This document shows, one piece after another, positions 35,755 to 41,626 of a stretch of 41,626 nucleotides of DNA (position 1 is the stretch's first letter; the number at the start of each line of letters is the position of its first letter). The stretch is from Suilimivivens sp964458255 (GTDB lineage: Bacteria > Bacillota > Clostridia > Lachnospirales > Lachnospiraceae): NCBI GenBank assembly GCA_964458255.1, contig CAYWHY010000010.1, forward strand, positions 1 through 41,626, in the 5' to 3' direction. The position numbers and the translations under genes are program-made. Below the pieces are notes generated by a model, which was given only the letters and a program-made list of their open reading frames with translations, had not been told where the DNA came from and did no database searches.

Positions 35755-35795
35755 ATTTTACCATATTATATTGTGAAGAGAGATTCTGTTATGAC

Positions 35796-36560
35796 TCAAG
35801 GTATTTTTTTGGCGAATTTGTGTTTGGGCTGCGGTGGGTTTTCATGCAGCCCATCGAAATGATATAACATTAATTTTTCATAAACAGAATCTCTGTACTT
35901 CCTACTGGTATTACAATATCTTTTGTTGGACAGGTAAATCTTACTTTTATCAAACTTAACAATATGACGCATGTTAATCAGATAGCTGACGTGTACTCTC
36001 AAGAAGCCATGATAACTCAATATTTTCTCTATATCACTCAGCTTTCCCCGGATGACTCTCTCCACCCCATTTCTTTGATATACACCTATGTGATGTCCGT
36101 TTGAATACAGATACACGATATCCTCAGGCATATAGATGTGTCTCTTTCTGCCTTCCGGAATCACTATGTAAGCAGGTAGTGACGTCAACTTTTTCTTATA
36201 CACCCGGAACGCATTGTCCAGGTCCTCATCCAGTCTGCTTTTTCTTACAAAGGCAACCGGTGCCGTCTCAAAAGTCCGTAAAATATCCTCTTCCTTTGCT
36301 GAAACATAAATCAAATTGATGTAACGGCCTGATGGAATCTGCCGTTTCGCCCAAGAGATTCCATCAGTTTCCGTTCCATCGAAGGCAGTATCCATAAGAA
36401 GCAAATCAAATGGAAGTTTATTTGCCTCCAGCTCCGTGGGATTTTGGAATGTAGCAATGCTGAAATCAAATTCATATTTCTGTGCAAAACACATTACCTT
36501 TTCATACATATTTTTTCTAAATTCTGCATTGTTATCCAAAATTGCAACTGTCAACCTCAC
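35796..36560 (-). CDS. Orphan LytTR-family response regulator
   Basis: 254 residues. A receiver domain with acidic pocket (ILDN, Asp9) and phospho-acceptor Asp57 in FDLLLMDTAFDG is followed by a LytTR DNA-binding domain (about 135-240) with YLYSNGHHIGVY and FLRVHVSYLINMRHI. The start is GTG at 36560 with AAAAGGGGAA upstream. AgrA-type regulators bind direct repeats before quorum-sensing genes. No kinase gene adjoins it; the GHKL kinase is on the other side of agrBD. It may control the divergent agrBD operon. A -10 TATAAT lies at 36619-36614 on its strand, with a weak -35. Confidence 0.88.
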   Translation of the reverse strand: MRLTVAILDNNAEFRKNMYEKVMCFAQKYEFDFSIATFQNPTELEANKLPFDLLLMDTAFDGTETDGISWAKRQIPSGRYINLIYVSAKEEDILRTFETAPVAFVRKSRLDEDLDNAFRVYKKKLTSLPAYIVIPEGRKRHIYMPEDIVYLYSNGHHIGVYQRNGVERVIRGKLSDIEKILSYHGFLRVHVSYLINMRHIVKFDKSKIYLSNKRYCNTSRKYRDSVYEKLMLYHFDGLHENPPQPKHKFAKKIP

Positions 36561-36984
36561 ATTATTCCCCTTTTACACGAGCATTTTAGTTGCTAACCAT
36601 GTAGCCAAAACTAATTATATATGTTTTCAGCAAAGTCTCTCATTTTTTTACCGAATAATACTTTTTTCTTTCTAAACTGACGGTTATCTTCTGTTTGTTC
36701 CATTTTTACTGCGTTCAATCAACAAAACGTAACGTTTAGTAAGATTTTCTGCTTCGTATTCCATTTTATTTTAATTTTTTATTATCTCATTATTTTCAGC
36801 TTTTCTTGATTTACTTTTCTCAATTACCATTTTCCCTTTCCGAAAGTAGTCATCTTTGCCCGATTTTTTGTCAAAATTCGATATTTCTGACATTCAGTCA
36901 AGATTTCATGCTTTTCATCCAATTATCTGAATTTCCGTTTTTTTCAACCTATAATGCATTTATATCTGCAGGAAGGTGAACGTT
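36561..36984. promoter_or_regulatory. AT-rich divergent regulatory region before agrB
   Basis: About 420 bases without a gene, very rich in T and A. It holds a -10 TATAAT at 36950-36955 for agrB without a good -35, a -10 for the LytTR gene (36619-36614), and a 13-base palindrome AAACGT-A-ACGTTT at 36725-36737. Two similar short words, GTCAAAATT (36870) and GTCAAGATT (36897), lie before the weak -35. A weak -35 with upstream repeats suggests activator control. I see no other structure in it. Confidence 0.5.
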
Positions 36985-37530
36985 ATGAAAGAGATGTTAA
37001 AAAACTATTACCGGTTTTCCAACTATCAAATAGCACAGCTGGAGTTCTTTTTTAAGACAATTTTTTCAGAATTAAGTAAAATTCTCATCATGGGATTTTT
37101 TTTCAGAAATGAACTGTCTGTTTATGGCATTGCACTTCTTGCCATGCTGTTTTTACGTACTTCAACCGGCGGATTGCACTGCAAGACCTACCCCGGCTGT
37201 CTTTTGGCATCTACGGCTTACATGGTTACTTCCATAAAACTATTGCCATTAATTCCAATCCCGGCAATGCTCATGGTCGTACTGCCGGTTCCTTGTATTT
37301 TTATCAATTACCTGATTGGTCCGGTCACTTCCGATGTACATATGCCCCTGACAGAAGAAGTAATAAAAAGGAGCCGCAGCAAGGCAGCCCTTTTTATTAC
37401 ACTATATCTGGTTGTCATAGCGGTAATACCCAAAAATATTTATACCCTAACCATTTTCTGGATTACCGTTACACATACCCTGCAATTAATAGCAGCGAAA
37501 ATACGTAAGAAAGGAGGAAATCATAAATGA
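36985..37530 (+). CDS. agrB: AgrB-family peptide-processing membrane protease
   Basis: 181 residues from ATG 36985 (AGGAAGG 8 bases before; an in-frame GTG at 36976 would lie on that site). The AgrB core STGGLHCKTYPGC holds the catalytic pair His65 and Cys72, seven residues apart as in staphylococcal AgrB. About five hydrophobic helices follow. AgrB cuts the AgrD precursor and joins the ring of the pheromone. Its stop overlaps the start of the peptide gene (ATGA). The family call is confident. Confidence 0.95.
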   Translation: MKEMLKNYYRFSNYQIAQLEFFFKTIFSELSKILIMGFFFRNELSVYGIALLAMLFLRTSTGGLHCKTYPGCLLASTAYMVTSIKLLPLIPIPAMLMVVLPVPCIFINYLIGPVTSDVHMPLTEEVIKRSRSKAALFITLYLVVIAVIPKNIYTLTIFWITVTHTLQLIAAKIRKKGGNHK

Positions 37531-37661
37531 AACAGAAATTCCTTAAATGGAGCAGTGCTCTTTTAACCACCTGCATGGGATTAGGATGGTTCGTCGGATT
37601 TGATACTGCAAGTGTTCTTCTTTTAGGAGAATATCCTTATCCGCAGGATGAAGAAAAATAA
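37527..37661 (+). CDS. agrD: AgrD-like autoinducer precursor with serine in the ring position
   Basis: 44 residues, too short for the usual ORF cut-off. Start 37527 overlaps the agrB stop (ATGA), with AAGGAGG at 37511-37517. The plan fits AgrD: an N-terminal amphipathic helix (MKQKFLKWSSALLTTCMGLG), then DTASVLLLGEYPYPQDEEK. Aligned with staphylococcal AgrD, SVLLL takes the place of the five-residue ring (CDFIM) and GEYPYPQDEEK that of the acidic recognition tail. Ser29 stands where Cys normally is, so a lactone is predicted, as known from Staphylococcus intermedius. Cys16 lies in the helix and is unlikely to be the ring residue. The ring border is inferred. Confidence 0.88.
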   Translation: MKQKFLKWSSALLTTCMGLGWFVGFDTASVLLLGEYPYPQDEEK

Positions 37662-37666
37662 CACAG

Positions 37667-37706
37667 AATCCCTTTAACAGCTTAATTGCTTTTAAAGGGA
37701 TTTTTT
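37667..37706. terminator. Shared terminator of agrBD and the kinase gene
   Basis: AATCCCTTTAA (37667-37677) pairs with TTAAAGGGATT (37692-37702), then T residues. The kinase stop codon (37694-37692) is inside the stem, so this serves both convergent operons. Confidence 0.85.
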
Positions 37707-38960
37707 CATGAGCAGCTTAAAATACAGCCAGTTTTCTGTTTCATCCTTTGGATTGCTGCATTCCATTTCTATCTGATATTCCTCACAGATTTTCTTCACA
37801 TTGTAAAGTCCATAGCCTCTTCCTGCTCCCTTTGTGCTGTAGCCTTTTTTGAACAATTGCGAAATTTCTGCATAATCAAATTCATCCACTTCATTGCCGA
37901 TTTCTATCCTGATTAGTTCCGCTTCTTCTATCATCAGTACATGCAGCTTCGTCAATCCGCTTCTTAAAAGCGCTTCTACCGCATTCTTAATCAGATTGCC
38001 CAACAATTCTATCATCTTATAGATGGGAACGACGCTTTCCGCATTTTCTATACTTACCTTATAGGTAATATGGATGCCCTGTTTTTCTGCGTCTACAAAT
38101 TTGCCGTACAGAAAACCCAATATCACAGGATTACCCTTTGATAATAATTTGTTGTACTTATTTTCCTGTATTACCGCCTCACAGTATTCTCCCTGTGCCG
38201 TTACCAGCTCCTCATAGGTATCATACAACAGGCGCTGATTATAAATAGCGTTCATATGATTGTCAAACTCATGCTGTCTGGCACAAATATCTTCAATCAG
38301 ATTCCGAAAGGAAGCTTCATACAGCTTATGTAAGCGCAGCTCTGCCTCTGCTTCTCGGACTTTTCCCTTATGATTTCCAATATCCCATGCCGTCCAGCTT
38401 ACCAGCATAATGCAGATTAAAAGCACCAGATAATATAGATAATCAAAACCACTGCTGCCTTTATAATTTGACAAAAATAATATTATACAACCTATTATCA
38501 CCACTAAAGAACCAACAATTAAATGTTCCTTACTCTGTAATATCTCTGACAATTTCTTCAACTTACATTTTTTCAAAATAAAAGCAATAATACAAAAACA
38601 TAAAATATTAGTCAGTAACATCAATTTTTCCTTATTCATGATAAAATCAAAAGAAAAGCATACAAAAATTGCAACAGTTGCCTGAATCCCGCTTAAGATT
38701 ACCATATAAAGAATATTATTAATTAATATCGTTTTCGCTTGAAATCCAAATTTCAATCCACAATAACACATTATTATAGGATACATCAACGTTGACCATC
38801 TGTTATCGGAAATATATTGTTTGACGAATACTAACAACAATAAATCTATAACAATCAAACCTATCGTCTTTTTATCCCAATGCACCTTTTCTCCATAAAG
38901 ATAATGCAGACAAAATACTATCGATAATATTTCAAACAAAAAGCTCAAAACATCAATCAT
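37692..38960 (-). CDS. GHKL sensor histidine kinase, AgrC-like
   Basis: 422 residues. About six hydrophobic helices (residues 1-190) form the peptide-sensing part. The cytoplasmic part has a coiled linker, the phospho-accepting His230 in ARQHEFDNHMNAI, the N box ELLGNLIKNAVEAL (319-331) and the G box STKGAGRGYGLYNVKK (375-390). This is the AgrC-type GHKL pattern. It starts 2 bases after the LytTR gene in the same operon and converges with agrBD. It should sense the cyclic peptide and pass phosphate to that regulator. Confidence 0.92.
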   Translation of the reverse strand: MIDVLSFLFEILSIVFCLHYLYGEKVHWDKKTIGLIVIDLLLLVFVKQYISDNRWSTLMYPIIMCYCGLKFGFQAKTILINNILYMVILSGIQATVAIFVCFSFDFIMNKEKLMLLTNILCFCIIAFILKKCKLKKLSEILQSKEHLIVGSLVVIIGCIILFLSNYKGSSGFDYLYYLVLLICIMLVSWTAWDIGNHKGKVREAEAELRLHKLYEASFRNLIEDICARQHEFDNHMNAIYNQRLLYDTYEELVTAQGEYCEAVIQENKYNKLLSKGNPVILGFLYGKFVDAEKQGIHITYKVSIENAESVVPIYKMIELLGNLIKNAVEALLRSGLTKLHVLMIEEAELIRIEIGNEVDEFDYAEISQLFKKGYSTKGAGRGYGLYNVKKICEEYQIEMECSNPKDETENWLYFKLLMKKSL

Positions 38961-38962
38961 CT

Positions 38963-39685
38963 CTAAAATTCCCTTACTACCTTCTTTTTAAAGGTAATTC
39001 CGATTTCCACTTCTCCCAAGCCATCCTTGAATGTGATATACCTGTTTCCTAAATCCAAAGATTCAACAAATTTTCTATTTACCAGTGTATTTCTGTTACA
39101 CTGAACCAAATCCTCGGTATCTGTTTCTTCTAAAATCTGCTTACATGTTTTGTAAGGAATTTCCAAAACAGCCCCATCCCTTAAATGGATGTGCATTACA
39201 TGACTGATACTTTCCATGTAAACAATCCTGCTTAATTCCACCGGATATAAAATACCGTCTTTTCTAAAACTCAGAAAAATTTCCTGATTCCTTACCGTTG
39301 AAAAGCAAAACGCACGCTCTAATATATTCTTAACTCTTTTAGGATCAAACGGCTTTTCAATGTAATCGATACAATTTAAATCCTTAAAGCAATACATGAT
39401 CGGATCTTCCAGTGATGAGATAAATATGACAGGTGTAAACATATATTTTCTAATTTCCCTGATTTTTTTCACAAGCCGCACACCTGCGGTATCACCGGGT
39501 GTTTTCGTGTCCAGGATAATATCCACAAGGAAAACATCAATTGTGTTCTCCATAAAAATTTTATATGCTTTTGCTTCTTCGTTCACTGTGTAAATCACAG
39601 CATCCCCATTAACAGACAAAACCAGTTGTTTCAACATCTTCAACTGGTTTGCATCATCTTCAATAATTAACACTGTCTTTCTCAT
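38963..39685 (-). CDS. LytTR-family response regulator, AgrA-like
   Basis: 240 residues. The receiver has IIEDD (Asp10, Asp11), phospho-acceptor Asp55 in VFLVDIILDT and Lys111 in YIEKPFDP. The LytTR domain (about 140-240) shows ILYPVELSRIVYMESISHVM and DLVQCNRNTLVNRKFVESL. It lies between the double-HTH regulator and the kinase, 10 and 2 bases away, so all three form one operon. It is the natural target of that kinase; its binding sites cannot be fixed from sequence alone. Confidence 0.92.
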   Translation of the reverse strand: MRKTVLIIEDDANQLKMLKQLVLSVNGDAVIYTVNEEAKAYKIFMENTIDVFLVDIILDTKTPGDTAGVRLVKKIREIRKYMFTPVIFISSLEDPIMYCFKDLNCIDYIEKPFDPKRVKNILERAFCFSTVRNQEIFLSFRKDGILYPVELSRIVYMESISHVMHIHLRDGAVLEIPYKTCKQILEETDTEDLVQCNRNTLVNRKFVESLDLGNRYITFKDGLGEVEIGITFKKKVVREF

Positions 39686-39695
39686 TTTCCTCTAT

Positions 39696-40385
39696 TTAAA
39701 TCCTTCGTAAATTAATTGTATGTTTCATAAATACTGCAATTTCCTTCTGCCTATCAGTACATAATTGATTCCATAAATCATTAAAAAGATATGTTTCCAA
39801 ATCGTCCTGATAAAAAAATAAACTCGGACGGCATGCAGTATCTTCATATACAAGTGCCAGCAGTTCAGCATCCAAATCGGTAAGTCGTCTTTCCAAATCA
39901 CGATATTTCTTTATATTTACACCTAATCGCTCTGCCATAGCAGTCTGCGAAATACCGATTATACTTCTGAGTTCAAATAATAAGGAATCTGTTTCTTTTT
40001 GTGCCGTTATCAGCTTTAACAACTTATATTCACAATAAATATCTGCTTCATTCAAAGTTCCTGCCTTATCAAGCATCTGACCAATCGCCCAAACAAGCAC
40101 TTCCTTGACAGCCTCCCAAACCGGAGCATCATTGACATCTAAAATTTCGGTTATCCTGCTTGTCCAAACCGTTCCTTCTTTTGCCACAATCAGATAATCA
40201 ATATCCCATCCGGCCTGTAGCATAGCATATAAATCATCATAAGAAAGGACTGTTTTTCCCAGTTCTACTTTACTAAACTGACTCTGTGTCTTTCCTATTA
40301 TAGTTCCGGCCTCGGTTTGTGTCAGTTTTAATGCCATTCTGTATTGAATCAGCCTTCGTAAAATTCCCTCATAAATATTACTCAT
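39696..40385 (-). CDS. Regulator with two XRE-type helix-turn-helix domains
   Basis: 229 residues. The N-terminal HTH (about 8-65) shows LTQTEAGTIIGKTQSQFSKV; a second one (about 130-190) shows ELRSIIGISQTAMAERLGVN with YRDLERRLTDLD. Between them lies a variable helical stretch. GGGGAG precedes the ATG at 40385. It opens the operon leading to the LytTR regulator and the kinase. Two such domains in one chain are unusual, and may let one protein bind two half sites. A pheromone-circuit repressor is inferred. Confidence 0.75.
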   Translation of the reverse strand: MSNIYEGILRRLIQYRMALKLTQTEAGTIIGKTQSQFSKVELGKTVLSYDDLYAMLQAGWDIDYLIVAKEGTVWTSRITEILDVNDAPVWEAVKEVLVWAIGQMLDKAGTLNEADIYCEYKLLKLITAQKETDSLLFELRSIIGISQTAMAERLGVNIKKYRDLERRLTDLDAELLALVYEDTACRPSLFFYQDDLETYLFNDLWNQLCTDRQKEIAVFMKHTINLRRI

Positions 40386-40470
40386 AGTTTTATACTCCCC
40401 AAAATCTTTTGGTAATACTATGATTAAATTTTACGCAAATATGTTTTTCCTATATTATACCGAAATATGA

Positions 40471-40731
40471 CTATCTTGTTTTTTCGTCCACATCCTCTTC
40501 AAATAATTCGTGAATGGGCACCTCAAACACCTTAGCAATGGCCTTTAACTCATAATCCGTCACCGTTCTCTCATGTGTTTCAATTCTGGAAATGGAACCT
40601 CTGCACACATAAATGGCATATGTCTCTAAGCGTTCCGATAACTCTTTTTGGCTCATATGTTTTTCTACCCGTAACTTCTTCACTTTATTTCCCACAACAT
40701 TTTGAACAGTGCAATCCATTACCCGTGCCAT
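40471..40731 (-). CDS. Small XRE-family transcriptional regulator
   Basis: 86 residues, one HTH: VKKLRVEKHMSQKELSERL then VCRGSISRIETHERTVTDYE, ending in an acidic tail (HELFEEDVDEK). This is the SinR/cI-type fold, size typical of single-domain regulators. GGAG lies 7 bases before the ATG. Inverted and direct copies of TGTC and GACA words lie upstream at 40750-40815 and could be its own operator. It may control the operon that follows. Confidence 0.85.
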   Translation of the reverse strand: MARVMDCTVQNVVGNKVKKLRVEKHMSQKELSERLETYAIYVCRGSISRIETHERTVTDYELKAIAKVFEVPIHELFEEDVDEKTR

Positions 40732-40864
40732 CTTTTTTCTCCATTCTGAATTATTGACACAAGTATTTTATTATATAATCGCTTTTGTGTTGTCCTGTCA
40801 CAAGACATTTGACAAATTATTCCAGTTTTTTTACCTGTTTAGAACATTTTGCACGGATTTCACC

Positions 40865-40915
40865 AAAAAAGACTTATCCGAATCATAAAAATTATCCCGA
40901 ATAAGTCCATTTTTT
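40865..40915. terminator. Terminator after the CotH remnant
   Basis: GACTTATCCG (40871-40880) pairs with CGAATAAGTC (40898-40907) with one mismatch. A run of A (40865-40870) gives T on the minus strand, and T at 40910-40915 on the plus strand. Confidence 0.8.
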
Positions 40916-40922
40916 AATTTTC

Positions 40923-41165
40923 TCAAATATCGTCCAGCCCAGCCGGCATACAGACATATTTGTCTAATATCACAGCCAAATACTCTTCTCTTTTGGCAAA
41001 AAAATTCTTTAGTTCCTCAATTCCTGCATAAAAATCAGATAAAGAATTATCTCCAAAAAAACGCTTGTCGTTCTCCCTCATAGGCTCAGCCATAAAATTC
41101 TGATATTCATCAAGATACTTATTCATTGCTTCAGAATCAAAAACAGTATCCGAAAGTTCTTCCAT
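40923..41165 (-). pseudogene. C-terminal remnant of a CotH-like gene
   Basis: About 80 codons. The sequence KYLDEYQNFMAEPMREND, KRFFGDNSLSDFYAGIEELK and NFFAKREEYLAVILDKYV follows the pattern of the last helices of CotH kinases (Y.DEY, then a final LK.FF..R motif). No ribosome binding site precedes the ATG, and the kinase core is absent: upstream of it stands transposase sequence on the opposite strand. It is therefore a truncated gene. The assignment rests on pattern memory and is moderately sure. Confidence 0.6.
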
Positions 41166-41353
41166 GTGAAGGATTCTTCGGCAGACTCAAGAATGAAATG
41201 TTTTACAACCGGAAGTGGAACGGAGTAAGTATAGATGATTTTATAAGCATCCTTGATAAATATATTCATTGGTATGCTGAAACAAGGATAAAAATGTCAC
41301 TTGGTGGACTTAGTCCAATGCAGTATCGCAAAGAACTCGGTTACGTTGCATAA
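41163..41353 (+). mobile_element. 3' fragment of an IS3-family transposase (OrfB)
   Basis: About 60 codons match the end of IS3/IS150-type OrfB: CEGFFGRLKNEMFYN, WYAETRIKMSLGGLSPMQYR. The preceding core with the first two acidic residues of the DDE site is missing, and the frame upstream of 41163 reads through unrelated CotH antisense. The terminal inverted repeat cannot be verified. It is a decayed or recombined element. Confidence 0.85.
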
Positions 41354-41362
41354 AGGAGAAAT

Positions 41363-41593
41363 ATGAATTATTCAGATTATTTTGAAATCAAACATTACTC
41401 AGATGTAGTATCTATGGATGAGTTCATCTCTGAAGCTATGAGAACAGATATAAAAATGAATGTAAATCAAGAAACTATTAATTATCTTAATACATCACGG
41501 ATTACTTTGAAAAATGAAGTGTTAACCTGCTATCAATTTCTTAAAGAAAAGAATCCACTTCAAGATTATCAACAATACCGCGATGGAGAATGA
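41363..41593 (+). CDS. Small hypothetical protein
   Basis: 76 residues, soluble and charged, beginning NYSDYFEIKHYSDVVSMDEF. I recognise no domain. AAAGGAG precedes the ATG. It starts 9 bases after the transposase fragment and its stop overlaps the next ATG (ATGA), so it is the first gene of a coupled pair. A toxin-antitoxin partner is one possibility, not shown. Confidence 0.5.
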   Translation: MNYSDYFEIKHYSDVVSMDEFISEAMRTDIKMNVNQETINYLNTSRITLKNEVLTCYQFLKEKNPLQDYQQYRDGE

Positions 41594-41626
41594 AACAAGG
41601 GGATATGATATGGTCCAAGAAAACGT
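41590..41626 (+). CDS. Start of a coupled gene cut by the window edge
   Basis: Twelve codons, beginning MKQGDMIWSKK. The opening K-GD-IW resembles the start of MazF/PemK toxins, but twelve residues are not enough to decide. It overlaps the previous stop by ATGA. Confidence 0.3.
   Translation, partial: MKQGDMIWSKKT

Noticed and set aside
36870..36905. LytTR-type direct repeats (GTCAAAATT/GTCAAGATT)
   Set aside because: They are 27 bases apart, not the 21-22 expected for LytTR sites, and the word is AT-rich enough to arise by chance.
40754..40779. Plus-strand promoter TTGACA/TATAAT
   Set aside because: The spacer is only 14 bases and no gene follows on that strand for hundreds of bases.

Overview
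The window looks like the chromosome of a low-GC Gram-positive anaerobe of the Clostridia, most likely a Lachnospiraceae-type organism. This is inferred from AGGAGG-type ribosome binding sites, an Agr-type peptide signalling locus, CotH/VTC/DUF4956 genes, SMR-like half transporters and the overall gene style. No rRNA, tRNA or CRISPR array was seen.

Most of the window (about 2.0-35.6 kb) is one large accessory locus for building and decorating a cell-surface glycopolymer. From left to right it holds: the 3'-truncated gene of a repeat-rich membrane protein (1-1297); a small zinc-ribbon protein; a pair of SMR-like half transporters resembling undecaprenyl-sugar flippases; a degenerate SGNH protein; a minus-strand operon (9816 to 3822) of polytopic GT-C-like proteins ending in an MBOAT plus SGNH O-acetylation pair; a plus-strand FAD oxidoreductase and GT-C protein; a radical SAM/SPASM enzyme; and a long minus-strand operon (28808 to 14383). 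That operon encodes a GT-C protein, an FAD oxidoreductase, GT2 enzymes, a DegT aminotransferase, an OafA-type acyltransferase and, strikingly, two separate CotH-VTC-DUF4956 cassettes. A divergent promoter pair at about 28.84-28.91 kb also drives a GT-C gene plus a third CotH gene on the plus strand. A GDSL lipoprotein, a UDP-glucuronate-type epimerase and a GtrB-like GT2 complete the locus.

From 35.8 to 40.7 kb lies a quorum-sensing island: an orphan LytTR regulator, agrB, a 44-residue agrD-like peptide gene that appears in no long-ORF list, and a convergent operon of double-HTH regulator, LytTR regulator and GHKL kinase. The predicted pheromone ring has serine where most AgrD peptides have cysteine, so a true lactone rather than a thiolactone is predicted. 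The right edge (40.9-41.6 kb) is a rearrangement scar: the C-terminal tail of another CotH gene abuts the 3' end of an IS3-family transposase, followed by two small coupled ORFs.

The most interesting system is the duplicated CotH-VTC-DUF4956 cassette. VTC domains make polyphosphate from ATP in the cytoplasm. The three full-length CotH proteins each begin with a signal anchor, and two end in what looks like a surface-protein beta-grasp repeat, which would put the kinase domain outside the cell where ATP is scarce. My inference is that VTC and DUF4956 may make and export a polyphosphate-type donor that CotH uses to phosphorylate a surface glycan or protein made by the neighbouring genes. A second curiosity is a DUF6077-like gene split by a single in-frame TAG.
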